In this document: positions 10,722 to 22,400 of the stretch, in pieces | Numbering within the stretch: position 1 is the stretch's first letter | Layout of the letters: each line of letters starts with the position of its first letter | Source: Canna indica | Taxonomy: Eukaryota; Streptophyta; Magnoliopsida; Zingiberales; Cannaceae | Assembly: GCA_034359265.1 (NCBI GenBank) | Contig: CP136892.1 | Coordinates: 80,964,001-81,028,000 of the forward strand | Direction: 5' to 3' | Length of the DNA stretch: 64,000 nt | Notes under the pieces: model-generated | Databases searched by the model: none | What the model was told of the DNA's origin: nothing | What the model saw: the letters and a program-made list of their open reading frames with translations, nothing else | Position numbers and translations under genes: made by a program

Positions 10722-10852
10722 AGATGCAAGTGACAAATGTACTTGCAACTTTTATTTACAGCCAATAAAACACCTGCGAATAAAAGTTGCAATATTACTT
10801 GTGGACAACCAAACGATACACTACTAATTTTAATCGTATGCATTTGGTTTTG
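10722..10852. repeat. Short palindromic element
   Basis: TTGCAACTTTTATT is followed about 30 bp later by its inverse AATAAAAGTTGCAA, and further imperfect pairing extends outward (ACAAATGTACTTGC with ATTACTTGTGGAC partially). It could form a hairpin and resembles a tiny MITE. Target duplication not seen. Confidence 0.45.
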
Positions 10853-11203
10853 CATGTAAATATTTTTTGTAGCGTTGCACTCGCGGGCACCAATAGTCTG
10901 CCCAAATGAAATAATTAACTTGATTCTTCATTAATTAATGTGTTGGCTGCTATCAATTATAATAATAAAAAATGGCACCAATTATATTTGAAATAGATGC
11001 CTACGACAGTCAATATGTGCAAATCGGTGCCGACACGTGAGTTAAAGTTAAAGCCAGATATGGAGAATGACAGAATTTACATACTAGCATCAAATTTGGC
11101 CCAAGTATATAAATTTATATGTTTTTTAAAAAAGTATTAAAAAAAATTATATGCTGATGCATGTTCTAACGCCTGTATGCCAAGTTGCCCCCATATATAT
11201 GCA

Positions 11204-11664
11204 AGGTTGTTAAACTCGAGAGTTTAGGTAAACTCGTGGAGCCTCCGTAAACTCGTAAGAGTTTACTTGATATTAAAAAAAAAATAAAAAATATTATACT
11301 ATAAAAATATAATCTAATATAACTTGAAAATCATAATTAATTAGACACAGCTCAACTCCCTAATAAAGGACACATAAAGATAAAATATAAGAGCACTAAT
11401 GAAGCATTCTAAGTCCATAATAAAGCACATACAATGACTCAAGATAAAATATAAAAGTACAAGTTCAATCCATAATAACTATCATCAAATCGAGTTCGCC
11501 CGAGTTTACTGGCGAGTTTGATCGAGTTTACTCGCGAGTTTGACCAAGTTTATACGAGTTTACCCGTAAACGAGTTTGGGTGCGAGTCAGCTCGATTTTG
11601 ATACTTGGGATCGTAAACTCGTATGAGTTTACGAGTTAACTCGTGAGTTTGACAACACTATAAT
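11204..11664. mobile_element. Inverted-end element with ACTCGTAAACTCG arrays
   Basis: Left end GTTGTTAAACTCGAGAGTTT and right end AACTCGTGAGTTTGACAAC are inverted relatives. Between them the motif ACTCG/CGAGT occurs many times (about 11230-11260 and 11490-11650), forming subterminal arrays around a 200-bp AT-rich core. Such arrays are typical of non-autonomous hAT elements. I could not identify the target duplication. Confidence 0.6.
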
Positions 11665-13355
11665 ATATATATATATATACTAGAGCAGGTAATGGTGCGG
11701 GTAGGCAATGTTAAAAATAATTGAATTTATTGTGAATTCAGTGACATTGAATTCGATTTAGCTCAAGCGCTAGTAATTATCGTTTTAAATTGTAGTTTTA
11801 TATATAAATTTATTTATTTATTTATTTAATAGTTTATATATAAATTATGTAATTATATAATTACATGTAACAATTATTCAATTAACATTGAAATTAGTTA
11901 ATTTAATTAATAGTTTTATGTAATCATGAAAAAGAGTTGGGTAAGATAATATTTCAATTAAATAAAAATTTAATTAGAATTAATCAAGATAAAAATCTCG
12001 TGCGATAATCTTATATCATATTCCGTGTATTTAGATTTCGGATAATATTATATTTTCAAATCACATACACATATATTTTTAGATATTAATAATTTATACT
12101 TAATTAAGTTTAGTTTTATGACATTTTCATTTTTTAAATATTAAATTTAAATAATTAATTTTAATGTAATAATATAAAAAATTTGATAAAAATATCCACT
12201 AAAAGTTGAATTAATTTTTTTATCATAAATATGAATTCATGAAATACCTAAATATTATTTTCTATGACCTATGGAATTACATAATACAACAATTTTTTTA
12301 TTAAAAAAATATTTTATATTAATTCAATTTTTTATCATGTCTTTATTAATTACAACAAGTTATAATAAAAATATTTTTTGAGTAAATAAAAGGATATATT
12401 TTGGTCATTTACTTTATATTCATTATGTTAACTAAATAAAATAATTTTATTTCTGGTCTATTCATGACGTCAATCGCACAAAATAATATTATTCCTTATC
12501 TATTATATATTTTAATCTATTTTTATAATCATATTTCTTATGATTTCATTCATGATTTGAGCATATTCATGCTCTAAGTCTAAGTACATATTCGGTCATG
12601 CTTACCAATATTTATGCTCTAAGTCTAAGGAATATGCCATGGTTTACATCTTGATTTCAGTTGAATTTAATTGGTCGACTGCGCTGTCATGTTTCTCTTT
12701 CAAGAATATTAATCACATCACCGAAAGAAGGCATCGGAGAATCAAATAATTGGAACTCTCTTTGCTCAGGCAGCACGCAGATGCACTTGGGAATAAAGTT
12801 CCTCGCAGGTGGTAGAAGTACAGGGAAAAAGAAGGGTCCAGGTTAGTGCAATAAGGTTCTCTCGCGTTGCTTTTTGTCCCTAGCTGTTGATCAAAACATA
12901 TGCATGATGATGCAAGAACAACATGATAAGGTTGTCAAGAACTGAGATATGACATCAGCTCTTTTCCTGTGACATTGACCCTTCAACTATATGTATATAG
13001 TTTTCATGCCGGCCGCGTCATGCAGTGGATGCAGCTTTATATATCTTCATTATTTATTTGATTCCTTTACTGATATAAAATGAATGTTTATCTTCATGCA
13101 AATATATAAATGGATACGTAACAACGCAAATTAAGATGCACGAGAATATTATCTTCTCCTTGATTGGTTAAATAAAGGAGACTCGTAACAAAAGTCAAAT
13201 ATGGGAATGGGATGATAAGGGAAAGAATAAGATGAAAAGGGAAAAAGACTGCGGGGAACCTTTGAGAGGAGAAGACTTTGTGCAGGATGACGTATGACGT
13301 CTCTCTTTTATCTCTATTGCAAATTGGGGCTGTGGTTAAAGTTAACTTAAAGAGG

Positions 13356-13357
<2 letters not shown>
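11665..13357. other. No supported gene; one exon-like block
   Basis: AT-rich. About 12400-12560 is similar to 46020-46200 (GGTCTATTCATGACGTCAAT versus GGTCTATTCATAATGTAAAT, then AATAATATTATTCCTT), so it belongs to a repeat. The block 12661-12841 is open, GC-richer and bounded by CAG and GTTAGT, like an exon, but encodes nothing I recognise. Confidence 0.4.

Positions 13358-13359
<2 letters not shown>

Positions 13360-13392
<33 letters not shown>
13360..13392. repeat. (AT)n microsatellite
   Basis: About 16 AT dinucleotides in a row. Confidence 0.9.
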
Positions 13393-13396
<4 letters not shown>

Positions 13397-14732
13397 TTTA
13401 GCATTTTAGCATGATTTTTTAGTGTAAGCAAATTTGTCTCTTTCCAGACAAAAAGTTATCTATATATGACCACATAATATATTATCGTCTTATATAGCCG
13501 TGATTCACCCCTGTTAAACTTTTTTCATTAATGCCGAGACTTGTGGGTTAATTTTGAGATGCATTTTGGTCATGGGTGAATCGATTAGGATATTTTATAT
13601 TTTTCGTGATATTTGAATCCTATTTTGTATAGGATCGATTTATAAGATTTGAATTTGAACTTTATTTTATTGGAATCTTGAACTGGACCATACTCGGAAC
13701 CTATAGTGTAATACAAATTTCGTGTATCCTGTAGAGCAGTACAAGTTTCGGATACGTACCCTATCGAAATTTGTTCATTTATAAGTTTCATAGTACATGT
13801 TTCAGGTATCATGTTCAAACTTGTTTATTTACATATTTCAAATAAGTTATTGGAATATGTTCTTCTACAAGTTTCGAGTACCATGTTGAAATATGTTCAT
13901 TTATAAATTTTGAACACCCTATAGAATACATGTTCTGAGTACTTCATTAAAATCTATTCATTTACAAGTTTCAAGGTACATACTCCGGATACCGATTCTG
14001 ATTTCATTCTAGGATATTTGATGTGTTGGATCCGGAACCAAACTTAATTTTAACTGATTTTTTAATTTTTGTGTCGAATATTTTATCCAAATTTAATTTG
14101 AATCTATTTAAAATTTATTCAATTAATTTTAAATTTATTGGGTATCTGTGCGCATCCTTAATTTTTGTGCGACTTTTTGAGTATTTTTAATGCGAGAGAG
14201 CGTGGGCATGCATGGAAAAACGTGATGAGGCAATGGGGCAGGGAAACTTTCATGGTTGCCCGGCAGAAATGCATAAGTATTTCATGGTTGGATCAACCGC
14301 CGGATTAAGTTGGCTCTAGACTTTGAAATAATGGAAAAAGAACTGATTGGTCATTTATATATGAATTTATAAAAATAGAGAGTTAAAAATGACGAAAAAT
14401 AATAATTATACTTTATAAGTAACATCCTATGTCATCTTATATTTTTTTAAAAATAAAAATAAAAAATTGCAATAGATAATCATACACGAGTTAAAATCCT
14501 AGATATTTAAATAATATATAACATATTGTCACCAATTATATTATTTATAATTATTATTTTTACTTAAGATAAGATTTTAATTCACGTTATTTGTCAAAAA
14601 ATTAATTTATTACCTTTTTGTTTTTTTTAAACATTCAAGATATTAACACTAATTGTGTTACTCACAGTTGGCTATGTCAATCTTATGATTTACTCCTATT
14701 TTTGTTAATTGAAATATTGAACAAAGAAATTA
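13393..14732. other. No gene seen
   Basis: AT-rich intergenic sequence. Some imperfect internal repeats of a TTCATTTACAAGTTTC-like motif lie between 13690 and 13990. No coding or RNA features are supported. Confidence 0.5.
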
Positions 14733-14734
14733 TT

Positions 14735-15066
14735 TAGAAAGTATTTGATATGCAATTATCTATCTGCATGAATGATAATGTGATTTTTAAATTTTCAAAA
14801 TTCACTCGTTATCATATTTGGTTAACATTCTACCGATAATCCAAATTGAGCTTCCTTAAGAGATGAGTACGTGGGTTGCCACTCAATGATATTCTTTTCA
14901 TGCATTATTTTCTATGCAATGCAAAATTAAATTTTGATAATTTTTTGCGCGATGATCAAATATGATAATATTATATTAACGATAAATTGAAGGTGATAAT
15001 TTATTTTATAGTAATATAGATTATCATTAATAATATTATCAAAAAAAATATACCGAACACATCCTT
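14735..15066. mobile_element. AT-rich MITE, family B copy 1
   Basis: The left end TATTTGATATGCAATTATC and the right end (inverted GTGTTCGGTATATTTT, then TTGATAATATTATTAAT) are imperfect inverted repeats. The right end inverted closely matches the left end of the element at 53838 (GTGTTTGGTATATT then TTGATAATATTAT). No clear target duplication was seen. Class unassigned. Confidence 0.5.
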
Positions 15067-15479
15067 AATGAGTTAACGTCATGTTTTTATTACTAAAAAT
15101 TACATTTCGTTGCTCTCTTTATTTGTAATTTTAATTTTCCAATGATATTAATCTAATTTTATTTTGTCGACGCATAGCCGCACCTACCCGAAACATCACC
15201 GAGGGCCCCGAGAGAGAGACTGCCGCGCTGGAAGTCGGCACGAAATTTGCTTCGCCAGTTGTTTTCTCCGGCGTTACGTTACCCAGTATCCTACTCGCCA
15301 AACAACCGTCGGAAGCTCGCGGGGCCCACAATACGCCCCTCTCTCGTCGGAGGTAGCCGAGAAGTCTTTCGCGGTCGCGAGAACTTTGCAGCTGAACGTG
15401 TGGTGTCTACATGGAGCCGCGTCACCGCCCGCGTCTTCTGGCGCGATGCTACGTCTGCGCCACCGACACGTTCCGGTAA

Positions 15480-15720
15480 CGCGCTGACGCGCCGCCATAT
15501 CACGTGATTCGGAGAATTACCAAGTCACCCCCTCGTCGAAACCCCGTGTTGCCTCCCGTGTCGTGGGAAAATGGTCAGATTATGAGGGTATTTCCGTAAC
15601 ATTCAAACAGTAGCACGACACGTGTCGCTTTCGCAATCGTAAGCCACTCCTCCCTCGTCGCCCACGAGATGCTCTTTTAAGATGGACCGCGAGAGAGAGA
15701 GAGAGAGAGAGAGATACCGC
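15480..15720 (+). promoter_or_regulatory. GC-rich promoter/5' UTR of the GH17 gene
   Basis: The 350 bp before the glucanase start are GC-rich. They contain a CACGTG G-box at 15501-15506 and the perfect 10-bp palindrome GACACGTGTC at 15617-15626, an ABRE/G-box core bound by bZIP and bHLH factors. A run of GA repeats (about 15687-15714) lies in the probable 5' UTR, followed by a (CAG)n run at 15760-15778. No strong TATA box is evident; TTTTAAG at 15675 is a weak candidate. Confidence 0.5.
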
Positions 15721-15864
15721 ATGAAAGAGGTTTTGCATTGAGTAATTACAAGTTAACTACAGCAGCAGCAGCAGCAGCGAACAAGAGTTCGGAAAGCAAT
15801 TGAGATTTTAGGGTCCATCGAGCAGATTCGAATCGAAGAGAAAAAGCAGACCGAGAAGACAATA

Positions 15865-18355
15865 ATGGCGCCGACGCAGGGGACCTGCTGCTTTCTTCTC
15901 CCTGTTCTACTCTTCTTCTTGTCAGGTTCGTTTCAGATGCATCGATCCTCTCTTCGTTTCTATCTCGTATGTCAGTTGTAATCATGTCGAGCATTGGAGT
16001 GAAGTGCGGTATCCTCTCTTTTCTTTCTTGGATTGCATCATCCCTTCATTGTATTCATGTTTTCATCTTTAAGAATGAAAGATATGCAGCAATAAGAATG
16101 AGAAGCCATGGATATTGGTAACTGGTATTTCTTAATTTTATGCAGTGCTTTGGAAAATAGTGGATTGGGGAAGAATTTTGGAGGGATACGTTAAATTTTG
16201 ATATGGATTTAATGGTCATATTCATGTTTCCTGTAGAATTAGAAGAAAGAACAAAGAAGGGATTATTTTTATGCGTTTTCCTGCTAAAAGTATAAGGGTG
16301 AGATTAGTTTAATGGCTAAGTAGACAAAATCACATGGCTTTGAGGGTGCCGACGAGTATAGGCGTGTGTGGACCAGGTTGGCAAGAGTACTTTAATGGAT
16401 ACTAAATGCTTCGTGGTCCCCTTTTAGATCTACTAAACTTGGGATTTAGTTGTATTTTGGGTATAATAAATGTGCAACTTTTAGTTTAATGATTCCCTGC
16501 TTGCTGTGGTAGTTAAACAGGTATTAGTTACTGATCAAGTTTAGCATATAAAATTTGTGGAAAGTTATATATAAATTCATAGTGTTGTACTCTTAAGCAC
16601 CGCCCCAATCACATGATCATGCGGGGAGGTTTGTGTCACTAATGGACAAGAATGATAATGTTGATAAATCTCAACTGAGATTATCAGCAAGTTTTTTTGT
16701 TGGAAAAGGAAACCACCCCAACCTAACATTCAACGAGTTATTCCCATCTCTGAGGACTTGTTGTCTTGTTGAAGACATTGCCATGTGTTTACTGTTTAGA
16801 GTTTGAACATTCAACCAATGTTTCCAGTTAGTTTTTTGAATGGACAAAAGTATTCAAGTCATCACTAGATGAAAATCTAAATCTAAAGGAGCTCTTTTGT
16901 TGTCTTTCTTGATCAATAGTGATGATACTATTCTTCTTTGAGCTGCCAGTTTTTCTAATCAGTAAGCTTGAGAGTGCTCTTTTTGATTTAGACAGCGTTC
17001 AATCTTTACAGGTAAAGTTATCCAAACTGTTGACCTCTCAGTAGGCATCAACTATGGGCAGATAGCCAATGATCTTCCTTCTCCCAATCGAGTTGCGAGC
17101 CTTCTCCGCTCTCTCAATATTAGCAGAGTAAAGCTCTATGATGCTGATCAGAACGTTCTTAGTGCATTCCTGAATACTGATGTGGAGTTTATAATAGGAA
17201 TTGGCAATGAGAATGTATCAGCAATGAGAGATCCAGCAAAAGCCATTGGATGGCTCGAGCAGCATGTCCTTCCTTACCTTCCATATACTAAGATAACCTG
17301 CATTACTGTGGGAAATGAGGTGTTCAAAGGCAATGACACTACTCTGATGGCAAATCTTCTCCCGGCCATGCAATCAGTTTACCAGAGCCTGGTTTCACTT
17401 GGACTGGATAAGAAAGTCAATGTGACAAGCGCTCATTCCCTCGACATGTTAGGGAACTCCTACCCTCCTTCTGCAGGCTCCTTTCGACAAGATCTCGCGG
17501 TGTACATCCAGCCAATCCTTAACTTCCATTCAATGACCAAGTCCCCCTTCCTCATCAATGCTTACCCTTATTTTGCCTACCAAGGAAATCCAAGCACAGT
17601 CTCATTGGACTATGTCCTATTTGAGCCCAATTCGGGAGTCACTGATCCGATCACGAACCTTAATTATGACAACATGCTGTATGCTCAGATCGATGCGGTT
17701 TATTCTGCTGTCAAAGCTTGGGGGCATCCTGATATCGAAGTCAGAATTTCTGAGACAGGATGGCCATCTAGAGGTGATTCCGATGAGGTAGGAGCAACAC
17801 CAGACAATGCTGCAAAATATAATGGCAATTTGCTCCAGAGGATAGCAATGAAGCAAGGAACCCCTCTGAAGCCTACAGTGCCCGTAGATATACATGTTTT
17901 TGCATTGTTTAATGAAGATTTAAAGCCCGGGCCAACCTCGGAGAGGAATTACGGGCTATTTTATCCTGATGGCACCCCTGTTTATAACATTGGTTTGCAA
18001 GGATATCTTCCTCCGATGATGATATCTTCGAGCTCTATGGTAAGCTATCCAAATTGTCTTGTTTATTATGGCTATTGTGATACTTTCTTAATCATATGTT
18101 TCCTTTTTTGAATTGCATGTTTGTTTTAATCTTCATTTACCAAACTGGATCTTATATGCAAGTGCCTCTGTTGTTTTCTTTTTGGGTCCTGACTCCTGAG
18201 TCCTGAATTCATTTACATGTTTCACCTGGGAAGATTAGTGAAGGCAGCTAAATTATACGGAGATCAGAACTAATTGATTTATTATTCTTTTCTTGCAGGT
18301 GAGGCCTGCTTCGGGTTTATTTATATTTGCAATTGCGGCTTTGATTTTAGCCTGA
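15865..18355 (+). CDS. GPI-anchored beta-1,3-glucanase (GH17)
   Basis: Glucan endo-1,3-beta-glucosidase that cuts callose-type beta-1,3-glucan in the wall or at plasmodesmata. Exons 15865-15925, 17012-18039 and 18299-18355 give 381 residues. Residues 1-21 are a signal peptide. The mature start LSVGINYGQ is the classic GH17 N-terminus. The proton donor is Glu123 in TVGNEVF and the nucleophile Glu268 in ISETGWPS. The tail holds a SSSSM linker and a short hydrophobic end (GLFIFAIAALILA) typical of a GPI signal. There is no X8/CBM43 domain. Overall it is most like Arabidopsis glucan endo-1,3-beta-glucosidase 11. Exon 1 encodes only the signal peptide, a usual GH17 layout. The gene is tail to tail with the next gene. 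Without splicing to exon 3, read-through in intron 2 would end in a different hydrophobic tail (stop near 18111), so an alternative C-terminus is possible. Confidence 0.93.
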
Positions 18356-19478
18356 GTTATCTTCTACAACCGATGGACAAATTTGGGTTGTGGAGATGAT
18401 GGTTAAGGACGTTGACTTCCACTGGATACTGACGTTAGGTGTTGGGGTGAAATCCACACTATCTGAGTTCCGTGGCATTTTGATTTGGTTTCACTTTTAG
18501 ATGTTGGCCACCTCCATAGTCAACGGTGTCACGACAGAACTCGTGATCAATATTAGCGGTGTCATACAGGGTGGAGCAACTAATGTCTAATGGACAATGG
18601 ACAATGGACATGAGAGTGCAAACAAGTGCACTTGTATAGCATGTGGACCATTGCTACCTAAGCGCCGTTCATTGATGTTTCTGTTTTTTTTTAAGAACAA
18701 TTTTCTGGTCAAGTATTAAGCCAGAAAATATTTCCTGTCCCATATTTCTTCCCACATTCTTTTTTTTTTCTTATTTGATTTTTTTTTCTCATATGTGGTG
18801 GAAGACAATTAGGTGGTTATTTTTGGATTTCATGAAGCCTGGAACGACCAAGAGACTAGTTATCCTTCTATGTTTTTTTTTTGTGCAGTCTGGTACTTTG
18901 GTGCATTCCGTGCGTTTTGTACAGTTTCTGTGTTAGGAGTATCAGTAATGGCAAAAGAAGCAATAAATTGCAGTGATGGAGGAAATCTTCCGTCCATGAT
19001 TGTTTTTTTGGAAAATATTTAAGAAGTAAAAATTGTTGCAGAAGTTGTGGTCAGTCAATAATATCAGCAGGAAAATTTTCTTAATGTTGTGGATTTATAT
19101 TTTCGTTCATGTAAATAAAACATAATTTATACATCATTCATAAAAACAGAATGACTATAACTTGCGAACTCTAGTTCAGCATCTGATTAATAATATACAC
19201 GCATGCACGTTTACCAATTGGAAGTTGCGGAATACATTGTAAAGCTACTTTAGACAAAATCCAAACTGAAAGGCAACCTCAACGAGAAGTAGACAGAAAG
19301 AGCTGAATCAGATAGGTACTTGGATGGTTGAATGAGCACCATTTCCTCTTATATCAATAAATTAACTTGGAAAGGCGGTTTTCTCAAGTATTTGTGATCT
19401 TTCTAGATGAATAAATTGAGAAAAACAAAAATTATCTGCTGCAATGTACAGGATCAGGAAGAATAACGAGCAGTTTCC
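18356..19478. other. 3' UTR and spacer between convergent genes
   Basis: Contains the 3' UTR of the glucanase and, on the other strand, that of the next gene. T-rich tracts at 18750-18790. No further gene is seen. Confidence 0.6.
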
Positions 19479-22400
19479 TCAGTCCGACCTATCGAGCTCT
19501 CTAAATCTCTTATCCCAATCTTTGCTCTCATAATCTTGGTCAACAAAATCCTTCTCCGTGGAATAAACTATTCTATCTGAACTAATTACTGTTTTCTGTG
19601 CCATATCACGAGCACTCAGCAACTGAAGATTCAAAGGAAAAAAGGAATAGTCAAAGATTGAAACACAACTACACAAGGACATGTATTGTGACAAGTACAA
19701 GTAACTTAGCATTAAAAAATCAACTGGCACATCAACAAATTCAAGGAAAGAAGTCTCATGCAACTAGTGAAGAAGATTATGTTATTTATAATTACCTTCT
19801 TTCTTAAAGATGGATCTGGTAAATCAAGTATTTCAGCTCGCTGTTTCCTGGCTCGGTTCCTTTTTTCAATATCTGAATTAGTCTTCAGCAGCAGGAACCA
19901 TCTGAATAGAGGTATTGTGAAAAAGGATGCAGCATAGATCTGCAAAACATTATCCATATCAGCAAGTGAATGATACAAAAACAAGACAGTTAAAGAAACC
20001 ATATGACAAGACAAGTGCAAAATAAAAATGTAACAAATGGAAATTAATTTCAAGATCATTTTGAATCAATACCAACAGGAAAGATCTTCATAACCTGAAA
20101 CACCTATAACTCCTCGCATTAGAATAGCTATGTTTTGGGGTTTATTATTACTTTACAATCTAAAATTTTTCTTTCTTTCTTTCTTTATTATTTCATTGGG
20201 CTTGTTCGTATTTTTTTAGTTTCTATGGTGCAATATATTATTTCTTTTAATCATAGTGGATTGTCTAATAGTATAGATATCTTCTGCTTCACCTTTAATT
20301 GTTAAAATTGTATAGTGCTTGCCTTAGTTCATTCAGAAAATATGCTTCAGCCTCACAACGTTAACCAGTATAGTGCTTTTCTCTATATTGTTTATTTATT
20401 ATCAGCCTCACAGTGTCAACCAGTTGTCCCATCACTCGAACACTAATCATGATTCTATTCAGTGTGTATAACTATAGTAATGCTTATCCTAGCTCATAAG
20501 GTAGTCCTATCTATGAAATCCATGTATAAGTTTGAAACACCTGATATACTACAAATCCATATAAACCAACATGGTCTATGTGTAAGAGTCTGAAAGTACC
20601 CAATTTCTGATTAAGATAATATAAACAGACGTTTAAAGAAACTAATAAGATTAGATCAGAAATGCAGGACAAAGCAACCAGACCTGTAATAAAGGAAATA
20701 GCTGGGAAACAAAGGAAACCAGTCCACCAGGTGTAAGTGAAATTTCCCTTCACATCAAATATCAAGTTTCGATAAAATAATCAAAGAAAGTATGAAAGCA
20801 CAATATCAATGAAAGGATAAGATTTGATACTTTAGCATGCTACCAAGGACAATGACTCCAAAAAGATTAAGTGCTCCCAAACCTATGACCATGGCTCTCT
20901 CTGAAGCCCCTGTTTTACTGCAAATCAAAATCATTTATATGAAAACATATGTGTCAACCATGACTCAAATGCTCAAATGCTTTTGTTACATAATAAAAGA
21001 CCATGGATTATATTGATGGTTCTTAAATCCACTTTAAGGTTAACATATATTTTCAGCAATCAAGGTTTAGTGTAACACTGAAAGCAAAGTTACAATAAGC
21101 ACTCTTTAAAATTAGAAGTATTTTAGATATGGCAGCAACCGTTGAAAAATGTTAGAATATCCAACAACTCCATGAAAACAGTTTAGTGCGCAGAGTATCT
21201 TTGTATTGCAAGTATAGGATTACCAATGTATTGTAAAAGATGGAAATGCTAAAGTACCACTGATGTTGGTTCTTTGACTCCATAACTTAAACCTAGGTAG
21301 CTAAAAAAGTAATCACCTATTATGTAAGTATAGAAAGTTGATCTACTACACATAGTATGGGGCAGCCTGCATAAAGATCTTCTAGGCTTATAAGTAGACA
21401 AGGACTGGGTATTGACTCTAGGAAATTTTAGGTAAAAGAACCATCACATACAATGCTTCTCTGTCGCAAGATAATGAATTATTAAAGATAGGTTTGGCTT
21501 ATAGTTTAAACAGAGGCTACAAAGCAATCCAATAAAAGTAAGGGCCTGCTAAGTGGTTCTTAATATATGTTTCAACGAGGCACTGAGATAACATGACTAT
21601 GGAATCTCAATTACTCTGTATGAACTTAGATCAGATCAGGCTGGTTTTGGAATCTTTGGATCAGAATATTCTGTCAAATTATAGATGGATGGTTGAAACT
21701 CTAACTGTAAGAAAATTGGCCTGGGTAATATAGAGAATTTCTTAATCTGGCAGCTTTCTAGAGCATCAAAAGTTTGAAAACAAAGAGCTATATTTCTGAA
21801 ACAACTTGTTCCATATTTTGTATATATTGTGGATAACAATAAAGGCATATTTTTTTAAATGGCTTGAATGCAAAAGAAAACATACAATGATACAAATAAA
21901 AACTGCCACCGCCAACCTCTTTTACTCCAAGGAAATTCATGCTCTCAATTTTTTTTATCAAGATACACTTATGGCATGTTTGCTTTATTGGATATGATAG
22001 ATTGGATTGAATAATAAATGAGGGAGGATGTACATCGGATATAATATCAATTTTATATTCTCATATCTTATTTTCTTATAATCCATGCATTAAACAAACA
22101 ATGGTACTAATTCATCCGGTCATCCCTTATCCTATGAAGCAAACATGCCCTTATAGAATAAGGCTAGCCATTGATGCCATAATTAACATGAAAGTCCACA
22201 GCAAGTTTATACAAGTCAGACCTGAATAGCCACTTCTTCTCCTCAAAATATTTTTCAACACCATTAACCCACTCGGTCCACTTTTTGCCAACATACTCTT
22301 TCCTACCAATCCTTTGAGATGATGCAGTTCTTTGCAACGACGGAAACCGATAAAGAATGTTTCCCTGCTTGAGTCATGTACAGATTAGAGAAGAGGACAT

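Noticed and set aside
15131..15507. Several open frames on both strands before the glucanase gene
   Set aside because: GC-rich promoter/CpG-type DNA gives long frames by chance; no family match or codon pattern.
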